From the NCBI GenBank assembly GCA_965224675.1, contig CBDDAA010000002.1, forward strand, positions 186,001-250,000: a DNA stretch of 64,000 nt. The letters run 5' to 3'. Made by a program: the position numbers and the translations under genes. Source of the stretch: UBA7957 sp965224675. GTDB taxonomy: Bacteria; Pseudomonadota; Gammaproteobacteria; Granulosicoccales; Granulosicoccaceae. Below the pieces are notes generated by a model that had not been told where the DNA came from, made no database searches, and was given only the letters and a program-made list of their open reading frames with translations. This document shows, piece after piece, positions 47,298 through 55,055 of this stretch; the stretch's first letter is position 1, and each line of letters begins with the position of its first letter.

Positions 47298-48074
47298 ATG
47301 AAATCGGTTTTTATTAAAAAATGCGTTGTATTATCCATATTGGCGGCAAGCATATCTTCGCTACAGGCTGAAGTTTGTTATGACCTGATTGACGGTAGTG
47401 CGCATGTTTCCAATAACGCGACGGTTGACTGTACATCCATCATCGGCGCTGAATCACGCGTTGCTTCAGAGGCAAGTGTTACTAATTTTTCGAATGTAGG
47501 CAATGGCGTACGAATTCGAAAAGGCGCCACCCTTAATCAGGGGCAGGCAAACGACGGCTCTGTGGTTGGTAAATACGCGTTTATGGGTGAAGGCAGTATC
47601 TTACGAGACGGGGCAAAAATACGCCAAGGATCACGTATGGAAATTGAATCCTATGTTGGGGATAATTCAATAGTTGGCAAAAACTCGATTATTGGTGTTG
47701 AAGCCTTCGTCGGTACAGACGCCCGTATAAGAACAACTTCAGTCATTGGTGATACTTCAATGTTGTGGGAAAGCGTTGTTATTAGACCATTGGCCATAAT
47801 CAATACCGGCACATTGATCAAAGACCATAGCAAGATTGGTCGAGGCAGTGAGATAGGAAGCGGCAACACTGTTGGTTCTAATGTGATTGTAAGAGCAAAC
47901 GTTACCACGGGTTACAATACAACGATCGGTAACAATACCCTTATTAAAGCCGGTACTGTTATCGGAAACCTGGTGACAATTGGTAACAATGTGCAAATTG
48001 GAAGAAATGTCACCATTCAGGATAATATGGTCATCGCGGACGGCACGGTTATCGAAAACGGCGTATTTTACTAA
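47298..48074 (+). CDS. exported left-handed beta-helix (hexapeptide repeat) protein
   Basis: The 258-residue protein has a signal peptide (KKCVVLSILAASISSLQA) and then consists almost wholly of hexapeptide repeats of the [LIV]-G-x-x-x-x type (for example IIGVEAFVGTDARIRTTSVI, TIGNNTLIKAGTVIGNLVTI, IGNNVQIGRNVTI). This is a left-handed beta-helix with about 16 turns and no appended catalytic domain. Most hexapeptide proteins are cytosolic acyltransferases or carbonic anhydrases, so export is unusual. The start at ATG 47298 has ACAGGAG upstream; the longer frame from 47142 has no signal peptide. Two Cys sit near the mature N-terminus (CYDLIDG, VDCTS) and could form a disulfide cap. Function unknown. 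Confidence 0.85.
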   Translation: MKSVFIKKCVVLSILAASISSLQAEVCYDLIDGSAHVSNNATVDCTSIIGAESRVASEASVTNFSNVGNGVRIRKGATLNQGQANDGSVVGKYAFMGEGSILRDGAKIRQGSRMEIESYVGDNSIVGKNSIIGVEAFVGTDARIRTTSVIGDTSMLWESVVIRPLAIINTGTLIKDHSKIGRGSEIGSGNTVGSNVIVRANVTTGYNTTIGNNTLIKAGTVIGNLVTIGNNVQIGRNVTIQDNMVIADGTVIENGVFY

Positions 48075-48097
48075 ATATACAAAAGACCATACGAATG

Positions 48098-48135
48098 GGA
48101 ACATTCAGGAGTATGCCTCCACTCCTGAATGTTCC
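48098..48135. terminator. perfect 15-bp hairpin between convergent genes
   Basis: GGAACATTCAGGAGT and ACTCCTGAATGTTCC pair perfectly around an 8-base loop (ATGCCTCC). It lies between the beta-helix gene (plus) and the FAD hydroxylase gene (minus), in the right place for a bidirectional terminator, although neither strand has a T-run after the stem. Confidence 0.5.
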
Positions 48136-48171
48136 GTAAACACAATTTCAGGTTCTGCAACTGCCAGATTC

Positions 48172-49392
48172 TCAGTCTTGAATTTTTCCACGCGCAAGAG
48201 CGGGTAAATCACCAACAAGCCCCATTGCAACCTTCATAACAACATGTTTCAGCGGCCCGGCCTTGTCTGCGATATTCAATGCACTGCTGCGCAACAGCCT
48301 TAGCGGTGCGCCATGCTCTTTAAATGCGTGATGGAATATGTCCATCGCCGCAATCATCGTATTGTTGTATCCCCTGCGTGCGCGTTCATATTTTCGCAGT
48401 AAGTTAAATTTTGCAAAATCACGACCTGCATTATGACTGGATAAAATCACATCGGCTAAAACCGCCGCATCCATGAGTCCAAGGTTGACACCTTGCCCTG
48501 CAAGCGGATGAATAGTATGAGCCGCATCGCCGACCAAAACAACACGATTCTTGACATAGTTTTTGCTGTGCGATTTAATCAAAGCAAAGCTGCCACGACC
48601 GATAAGACCATTTATCTTTCCCAATCTCTCTGGAAATGTCTGTTCTACCTCACTGACAAAGTCGCTATCAGCCAATGCTTGCAAACGTTTTACTTGTTCT
48701 TCTGAATGATACCAGACCAGTGATGCGCGGTGACCTTGTAGCGGCAGCATCGCCTGAGGGCCTGTGGGCTGAAATCGTTGCCAGGTTATGTCCTGCTGTG
48801 GAAGTTCTGTCTTTACAGTGGCTACCAATGCATGCTGTCCATAGGGCTTCTTTTCAACCTCGATTTCACTGAGGCTTCTGACGATAGAATTTGCCCCATC
48901 AGCGCCTACAATGAGCTGGGATCTTATCTGCCTTCCTGACTCAAGTAAAATATCAATAAACTCAGTTTGTACGGTAAATGAGGAGATCTGTTCCGGACAA
49001 AACCACTCAACGTTTTCATGTCGCTTAAGCGCTTCGATCAAAGATAGTTGTATAATCCGATTTTCAACAATATTCCCGAGCAAAGGCTGATAGACATCGC
49101 CACTGTCAAACAGCACCTCACCACCCCCTTCCCCATCCCATACCCGCATATTGCGATAAGGACACACTCTTTTGTCAAGCATGGGCTGCCATGCGCCCAC
49201 AGCCTCAAACATATGCTGAGATGCCAGACTCACAGCGCTGACACGTAGATCATAGTCTTGATCCTGTGAAAACGGCGATGGTTCAGCAGTTTCTATAACA
49301 GCAATGGATAAATTACTGTGCCCAAGCGCGGCGGCGAGCATCGAGCCAACCATTCCTCCGCCCACAATGACAATATCAAATGAAGCGCTCAT
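48172..49392 (-). CDS. UbiH/UbiF/UbiI-family FAD-dependent hydroxylase
   Basis: These flavin monooxygenases hydroxylate the ring of ubiquinone precursors. The FAD motif IVIVGGGMVGSMLAAALG, the DG motif IVGADGANSIVRS and the GD motif VLVGDAAHTIHPLAGQGVNL are intact. Which of the three ring positions is modified cannot be told from the sequence; the C-terminal part (MIAAMDIFHHAF, PLKHVVMKVAMGL) has features of both UbiF and UbiI. The start is ATG 49392; the extra 30 codons upstream overlap the preceding gene. It lies just after the Nma111-like protease gene, in the same direction. Confidence 0.88.
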   Translation of the reverse strand: MSASFDIVIVGGGMVGSMLAAALGHSNLSIAVIETAEPSPFSQDQDYDLRVSAVSLASQHMFEAVGAWQPMLDKRVCPYRNMRVWDGEGGGEVLFDSGDVYQPLLGNIVENRIIQLSLIEALKRHENVEWFCPEQISSFTVQTEFIDILLESGRQIRSQLIVGADGANSIVRSLSEIEVEKKPYGQHALVATVKTELPQQDITWQRFQPTGPQAMLPLQGHRASLVWYHSEEQVKRLQALADSDFVSEVEQTFPERLGKINGLIGRGSFALIKSHSKNYVKNRVVLVGDAAHTIHPLAGQGVNLGLMDAAVLADVILSSHNAGRDFAKFNLLRKYERARRGYNNTMIAAMDIFHHAFKEHGAPLRLLRSSALNIADKAGPLKHVVMKVAMGLVGDLPALARGKIQD

Positions 49393-49414
49393 AACCTGGG
49401 TCCATACGCGATAC

Positions 49415-52246
49415 TCAATTTGTGGATTCAGCGAACTGAGTTTCATCGACAGCATAGTCGATTCGTTGCCAACCCGCTTCACTACGGGTTATTTCAAATG
49501 TTGGCCAGAAGTAAAAATCAGGCGAAACACTAATGATATCACGTCGCCCACTTAAGCTAACCACCGTTAATCGAGTAAACTCATCCTGTTTCTTCTCCCT
49601 TACTTTTGCCAGAAATTCATCAAGATTCTTCACCGCCACACCATCGACTTCTGTAACCAGACGATTTCGATATAATCGATCCCAGATTGCAGGCGATCCT
49701 GCCAGCGTATCAGCGATATAAACACCCGACAAGCTGATGCCCTCATAAAGCGCTATTTCCCGATGTGGCTGCTGAAAAAAAGCACCCGCCCAGCTAATGA
49801 ATCGTTGTGTACCTTTAGCGTTGAGTACACTGGTTTGCAACGCGATAGTTTTGACCTGACCGCCTCTAAGTACTTGTAAATTGACTTGGGGGTTTTGACT
49901 CCAAGCCTCAGCATCGAGCAAATCAGTGACCAGTTTCCCATCAATAGATAATAAAACATCCCCCGGCAAAAGCAGATCTGCAGCAGTGGTCCCTGGAATC
50001 GTTTGCTCAATAGAGAGTACACGTCGTCGTGACGCCTCAAAAGCTGCGTATTTTTGCAACCACTCACTATTAAGACCGAGTTGAATAGCGCTTGACAAGG
50101 AACGATAACGCAATTGCAAATCCATAGAATAGTAAATGCCTCCAGCCCGATAGCTTTTCAAGGTTTCGCTAAGAATGCGCACCGGCATTGCCCATTCCGC
50201 TTCCTTAATCTCTTTACCATCTTCGTAAGCAAAACTCATCCAGATGGCATGGACAACTCCTTGCTCATCAACAACCGGGCCACCCAGTGAAGGTGGCAGA
50301 TTAGACACGGTATAGACATCAACCGGCGTTTGTTGAAACCGAGGTAATCGTGGAGGATCCAAAGAAACCGTAACACGATTGGCATTGCCAATCGAACTGA
50401 TATTATGTGTGCCATCCTCCCGTTTCGCGAGCCGAAAAAGTGTTTCAGGTAAAGCTTCATTCGATTTGGCAAGCTGCAACTCTGGAATTTCAATTCCTTT
50501 TAACTGTTTCGGGTCATACTTGATTAATGCAAGGTTATGCAACGGATTTAAAAACACAACTTCCGCGGATAACTCATATGAACCGAAAAAAGTGACTGTT
50601 GCATTGCCCATACTGATAGGCACTGTATTTCGATCAATCGAAATTATTCCATTTTTTGCATCTACCACAAGTCCGGTACCAGAAAAATGTTGCGAGAAAA
50701 CATTATCAATCACATAGGGGATATTGAAATCCACACGCACCATCGCGGGTCCTATCTGTTGCATCAGTGGGTTATCAAAGCCAGGAATAAACGGCGTAAT
50801 GGCGTTGTCACTGGAGGCAGATAGAGGCGGCAGATTCAATTTTTGGCAATCCCAGAACCGTGTATCATCCTTGCGTTGGCAACTACGGTATCTAAACCAT
50901 TGACGATCAAGATCAAGTTGCGCAATTTCTGATGAAAATTCACGACCCGGAACAATAAATCTCACTAACCAGCGTGTTTTAAATCTCTCCTTATCGAATT
51001 GTGCCAGAACATCTTCCACGTTTGATATTGGTTGATTGTTGATTGAAACAATGAGTGCGTCCTCAGGTATTCCCGCTTTTTCAAACATAAATCCGTCTTT
51101 AACCAGAACAACGCCGTTTCTTGGTAAATTCATCCCGTGCACATGCTGCAACGACATATCTTGAATAACCGAATCACCCAGTTCAATCAAGCGATCGGGT
51201 ATCCAGCTATGCAGATCAGCAACAACTATTTCCAGCTCAGTCCGTTGTCCCTGTCTCAATACCACCAGATTCACCTGTTCTCCAACCAGCGAATCCAATG
51301 TCATTTCAAGCGATACAAAATCAGGAATGATCAGATCGTTTATTGATATGAGAATATCGCCTTCGCTCAATATCCCATCACTATTCCCGGAGGGAAGTAC
51401 CTGCTTAACCAACAACATTCCGAGATGGGGACTGCCAGCGCCTCTGAACAGTTGTTCGGTTTTCTCATCTAAGCCAAGGGTTCTGAGGTCTCGAAATGAA
51501 CGGTGATCAAAAACAGTTTGCAACGCGCCTCTGGCTATACTCTGTTTCTTCTGTAACAGCTCAAGCGCACGCTTAATGCGATCAAGGGGTAGAAAAAAAC
51601 TACTGGCAGTGCGTGTATTTGCCGCTGCATTCAAGGCAACAACATTGCCTTGAGAGTCAAGCACAGGTGAACCTGACGATCCACCAGAGGTTGAAGATGC
51701 AGCTTGAAAATAGAAGGTATTAAAATCATTGTATTCATAGCGCCCATAATTAGGTGCCTTTCGATCAGTTCGGGCAATGGTGCCCGCCAGAATTGATAGC
51801 TGTTCACCACCATCACTACCAATAATGCGAATATTCATGCCCGTACTCACTTTATCCGGTCGTAAGCGCAGTGATTTTGGATGTAAATATTTCAATGCCT
51901 TTGGGTCATAACGCAAAAAACCAAAATCGTGAACAGGATCGCGATATAGCGGTACAACATTGATGCGCTCTTGATTTTGAAAGGTCGCTGTAGCTCGAAT
52001 GGGACCCGCCCCAATGACATGACGATTGGTCAGTATAATGCCTTGCTCGGCATCAACAATAAACCCGGTAGCCGCACCCACCCCCTGATCAGCATCTTCA
52101 AAATCTCTTACTTGCGAGACTTGCAAGGAAACCACCGAATTAGAAACGCTTGAAATAACTTCAGCCCAGGGGTCAGTCTGCGCAATCAAAGATGAGCTAA
52201 GGATAATTGAAATGAATAAAATCGTTACTCTCATAAAAACTTGCAC
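49415..52246 (-). CDS. Nma111-like protein: two trypsin-like and several PDZ domains
   Basis: The architecture is a signal peptide, an HtrA-like protease domain, PDZ domains, a second protease-like domain and further PDZ domains (943 residues). The first protease is complete: His76 (ILTNRHVIGAG), Asp107 (RDPVHDFGFLRYDP) and Ser191 in ASSTSGGSSGSPVLDSQGN. In the second, the matching positions have changed (DRNTV for NRHV, HNLALIKYDP for HDFGFLRYDP, PPSLGGPVVDEQG for the Ser motif), so it is probably inactive. This is the layout of yeast Nma111 rather than of DegP. The start at GTG 52246 has AGGA 7 bases upstream and gives a clean signal peptide; the frame extends to TTG 52276. Confidence 0.88.
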   Translation of the reverse strand: MQVFMRVTILFISIILSSSLIAQTDPWAEVISSVSNSVVSLQVSQVRDFEDADQGVGAATGFIVDAEQGIILTNRHVIGAGPIRATATFQNQERINVVPLYRDPVHDFGFLRYDPKALKYLHPKSLRLRPDKVSTGMNIRIIGSDGGEQLSILAGTIARTDRKAPNYGRYEYNDFNTFYFQAASSTSGGSSGSPVLDSQGNVVALNAAANTRTASSFFLPLDRIKRALELLQKKQSIARGALQTVFDHRSFRDLRTLGLDEKTEQLFRGAGSPHLGMLLVKQVLPSGNSDGILSEGDILISINDLIIPDFVSLEMTLDSLVGEQVNLVVLRQGQRTELEIVVADLHSWIPDRLIELGDSVIQDMSLQHVHGMNLPRNGVVLVKDGFMFEKAGIPEDALIVSINNQPISNVEDVLAQFDKERFKTRWLVRFIVPGREFSSEIAQLDLDRQWFRYRSCQRKDDTRFWDCQKLNLPPLSASSDNAITPFIPGFDNPLMQQIGPAMVRVDFNIPYVIDNVFSQHFSGTGLVVDAKNGIISIDRNTVPISMGNATVTFFGSYELSAEVVFLNPLHNLALIKYDPKQLKGIEIPELQLAKSNEALPETLFRLAKREDGTHNISSIGNANRVTVSLDPPRLPRFQQTPVDVYTVSNLPPSLGGPVVDEQGVVHAIWMSFAYEDGKEIKEAEWAMPVRILSETLKSYRAGGIYYSMDLQLRYRSLSSAIQLGLNSEWLQKYAAFEASRRRVLSIEQTIPGTTAADLLLPGDVLLSIDGKLVTDLLDAEAWSQNPQVNLQVLRGGQVKTIALQTSVLNAKGTQRFISWAGAFFQQPHREIALYEGISLSGVYIADTLAGSPAIWDRLYRNRLVTEVDGVAVKNLDEFLAKVREKKQDEFTRLTVVSLSGRRDIISVSPDFYFWPTFEITRSEAGWQRIDYAVDETQFAESTN

Positions 52247-52516
52247 GGTATAGTCCTGTTTTTTTGTCAAAGGCAAAGCTTGGACATAGATACGCAGTTA
52301 TCATTCCCTTTTAGGGTAAACGGCCTGCGAAATATTAACGGATGTTGATTAATCTGGATTGAATTATAGCGGATTAAATTGCAATCTGACCGCTTTGCAG
52401 ACAATAAGCAAGAAGGCCCTGTATGCAGAGCTTTACTTGCAGAACAACAAGCTTAGACTATGGTTTGGACCCACATAGCCTGTAAGCCCGAATTTGTATA
52501 ACCAAGAGATTATATT

Positions 52517-53833
52517 TTGTCCGAAGAAAACAACCTCAGCCAATCAGTTGAATGGTTTAGACAAGCCTCGCCCTATATCAATGCACATCGAGGTAAGATA
52601 TTTGTAATTACGCTCAGTGGTGACGCTGTATCATCAGTAGAGTTCCCCGCCTTGATCCACGACATTGCTCTACTCAGTCATTTGGGAATAAAACTGGTAT
52701 TGGTGTATGGCATCCGTTCCCAAATCGCACAAAAAGAAGCCCGTACAGGTAACATTTCCCGAGTTGTTGCTGGCATGCGTATAACCGACGATGATGCTTT
52801 AATCACCGCCAAGGAAGTCGCGGGAAGGGTGCGTGTCGAGATCGAATCTGCAATTTCTTCAAGTCTGCCAAATACGCCCATGTCGGGGTCTCGATTAGGT
52901 ATTGTGTCTGGAAACTTTGTTACTGCGCGCCCCTATGGTATCCACAACGGCATAGATTATGGTCATACTGGTGTTATAAGAAACGTCCACACAGATGCAA
53001 TCAAGAAACAACTTGAGGCCGGTAACATTGTTCTTTTATCACCATTGGGTTATTCACCCACGGGGGAATCTTTTAATCTATTCGCTGAAGATGTAGCCAC
53101 CGAAACAGCTATTTCATTAGGTGCTGAAAAATTGGTTTTTTTATTAGATAAGCCGATATTGATGAAAAGGGGTTCTTCTGTGCTACGACAATCAACGCCA
53201 TCAGAGTTACAGTCATTACTTAAAACAAATTCACTTTCCGCCACTTCGGCAAAACGGTGCCTGGAAAATACCATTCGCGCTTGTAATCACAGTATAAAAC
53301 GTGCACACCTTATCGATCGCCATATCGACGGTGCATTGCTAAAGGAGTTCTTCACGCGAGATGGTATCGGGACTCTGGTCAACGCCGATAATTATGAAGA
53401 TATTCACCCTGCAACCATAAACGATATCGGTGGCATTATCGAACTGATCTCGCCACTTGAGGAAGATGGAACCCTAGTGCGACGATCCAGAGAACAATTA
53501 GAAATGGACATTGAATTTTTTACCATTATTGAACGTGACAGCACAGTTATAGCCTGTGCCTTATTGTACGAAACCGGAGATTTTGGTGAGTTGGCTTGTG
53601 TGGTTACACATCCTGATTACAGAAGCTCTGGTCATGCCGAGACCTTACTCGAATATCTCGAGAATAAAGCTAAAAATACCGGCTTGAAGAAGCTATTCGT
53701 GTTCACTACACGAACCAAGCATTGGTTTATCGAGCAAGGTTTCCGAGCAGCAACGCTAGATTCATTACCGGCTGCCCGACAATCGAATTATAATCTGCAA
53801 AGAAATTCCAGTCTGCTGATTAAATCAATTTAG
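52517..53833 (+). CDS. argA: amino-acid N-acetyltransferase (N-acetylglutamate synthase)
   Basis: ArgA makes N-acetylglutamate, the first step of arginine synthesis. Residues about 1-285 form an amino-acid-kinase-like domain (HDIALLSHLGIKLVLVYGIR, GVIRNVHTDAIKKQL, LFAEDVATETAISLGAEKL). The C-terminal 150 residues form a GNAT domain with LACVVTHPDYRSSGHAETLL and FVFTTRTKHWFIEQGF. The length of 438 residues fits gammaproteobacterial ArgA, which is inhibited by arginine. The start is TTG 52517, with AAGAGAT upstream. The gene is convergent with the thioredoxin gene, only 8 bases away. Confidence 0.95.
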   Translation: MSEENNLSQSVEWFRQASPYINAHRGKIFVITLSGDAVSSVEFPALIHDIALLSHLGIKLVLVYGIRSQIAQKEARTGNISRVVAGMRITDDDALITAKEVAGRVRVEIESAISSSLPNTPMSGSRLGIVSGNFVTARPYGIHNGIDYGHTGVIRNVHTDAIKKQLEAGNIVLLSPLGYSPTGESFNLFAEDVATETAISLGAEKLVFLLDKPILMKRGSSVLRQSTPSELQSLLKTNSLSATSAKRCLENTIRACNHSIKRAHLIDRHIDGALLKEFFTRDGIGTLVNADNYEDIHPATINDIGGIIELISPLEEDGTLVRRSREQLEMDIEFFTIIERDSTVIACALLYETGDFGELACVVTHPDYRSSGHAETLLEYLENKAKNTGLKKLFVFTTRTKHWFIEQGFRAATLDSLPAARQSNYNLQRNSSLLIKSI

Positions 53834-53841
53834 TTTAACCG

Positions 53842-54222
53842 TCATGCCCGGTTGGTTTTTTCCGCTTCAGCCGTCTCTATTTCTTCACGGACGACTGCCA
53901 TATCAACATCTTTGGCACCATCAACCAATTCCACAAGACTCGATTCGGGTAGCGCACCGGGTTGCATAAAAAGAATTACCTTTTCCCGAAACACAGCCAG
54001 AGTGGGAATCGAACGAATACTAAATTGCATCGCTATTTCTTGCTCTTCTTCAGTGTTAACTTTGGCGAAAACCAAGCCAGGGTTAGCTTCGGCGACTTTT
54101 TCGAAGGTAGGTGCAAATGATCGACAAGGCCCACACCATGGCGCCCAAAAATCGACGACCACGATGTCGTTACCATTGATGGTTTGTTCGAAATTTTCTT
54201 TTGTAAGCTCTATTACCGCCAT
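53842..54222 (-). CDS. thioredoxin
   Basis: This 126-residue thioredoxin has the active site FWAPWCGPCRSFAP and the cis-Pro region IRSIPTLAVFREKV. It carries a short acidic C-terminal extension (EEIETAEAEKTNRA) not found in canonical TrxA. Thioredoxins reduce protein disulfides, ribonucleotide reductase and methionine sulfoxide reductase; this one should be reduced by TrxB (34162-35112). The ATG at 54222 is chosen because GAGGGG lies just upstream; four codons of open frame precede it. Whether it is the main TrxA cannot be told from this window. Confidence 0.93.
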   Translation of the reverse strand: MAVIELTKENFEQTINGNDIVVVDFWAPWCGPCRSFAPTFEKVAEANPGLVFAKVNTEEEQEIAMQFSIRSIPTLAVFREKVILFMQPGALPESSLVELVDGAKDVDMAVVREEIETAEAEKTNRA

Positions 54223-54368
54223 GAATCCCCTCACATCGTTGCTAAAATTCAGGGTTATAACAAATCTGAATTTAGTGCTGGTAACATCGCCAGCGAATCT
54301 TTGCCAGACGATGAGTTAAAATCCGACACCATATATTAGATGTGTCTAATATTCAAGCGATATATTCC

Positions 54369-54980
54369 CTACGTCTGTCCCCACCGTGGAAGCAATTGGT
54401 GTGATATTCCCAGTTGATCCAACACCCGGGATACAACAAAATCGACGAGATCGTCAATTGTTTTCGGTTGTTGATAAAAGCCAGGGTTAGGAGGCATAAT
54501 AGTTACACCTATTCGGGCCAGTTTCAGCATATTTTCAAGATGAATCGCGGAGAATGGCATCTCACGTGGCATCAGAATAAGTTTCTTACCCTCTTTCAAA
54601 GTCACATCCGCAGCCCTCTCAATAAGATTAGAACTACTACCACAAGCTATAGATGACAATGTACCCGTTGTACATGGACATACAACCATTGCATCTGCAA
54701 CGCCAGACCCACTGGCAATGGGCGCCGTCCACTGTTCGCGGCCAAATGCTTTTAGTTTTCCCTCTCCAGCATTATATGCTTTAGAGAACTGTCGCTGAAT
54801 TTCAGCAGCTGAAGAGGGAACGGGTAACTCGGTATCCATCGCCATTACGATTTGCGCGGGCTTTGACATTACGACATACACCGTACACTGTGCTTGTATT
54901 AAGCACTCAAGTAAACGCAATGCATACTGAATACCTGACGCACCTGTCATTGCAACCGTAATGGTCTTATGTATCGACAT
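54369..54980 (-). CDS. ubiX: flavin prenyltransferase UbiX
   Basis: UbiX joins dimethylallyl phosphate to FMN to make prenyl-FMN, the cofactor of the decarboxylase UbiD in ubiquinone synthesis. The N-terminal VAMTGASGIQYALRLLECL, GSGVADAMVVCPCTTGTLSS, ASGSSSNLIERAADVTLKE-like core (CGSSSNLIERAADVTLKEGK), LMPREMPFSAIHLENMLKLA and IMPPNPGFYQQPKTIDDLVD match the family end to end. The length of 203 residues is normal. It is in the same region as another ubiquinone gene (48172-49392), but not in the same transcript. Confidence 0.96.
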   Translation of the reverse strand: MSIHKTITVAMTGASGIQYALRLLECLIQAQCTVYVVMSKPAQIVMAMDTELPVPSSAAEIQRQFSKAYNAGEGKLKAFGREQWTAPIASGSGVADAMVVCPCTTGTLSSIACGSSSNLIERAADVTLKEGKKLILMPREMPFSAIHLENMLKLARIGVTIMPPNPGFYQQPKTIDDLVDFVVSRVLDQLGISHQLLPRWGQT

Positions 54981-55055
54981 CGCTACTCATTTATCACCAA
55001 TCAATTGTCAAAAACCCAGATTGCCTGTTTTCAATAATGCAAATCCAGATTCAAC

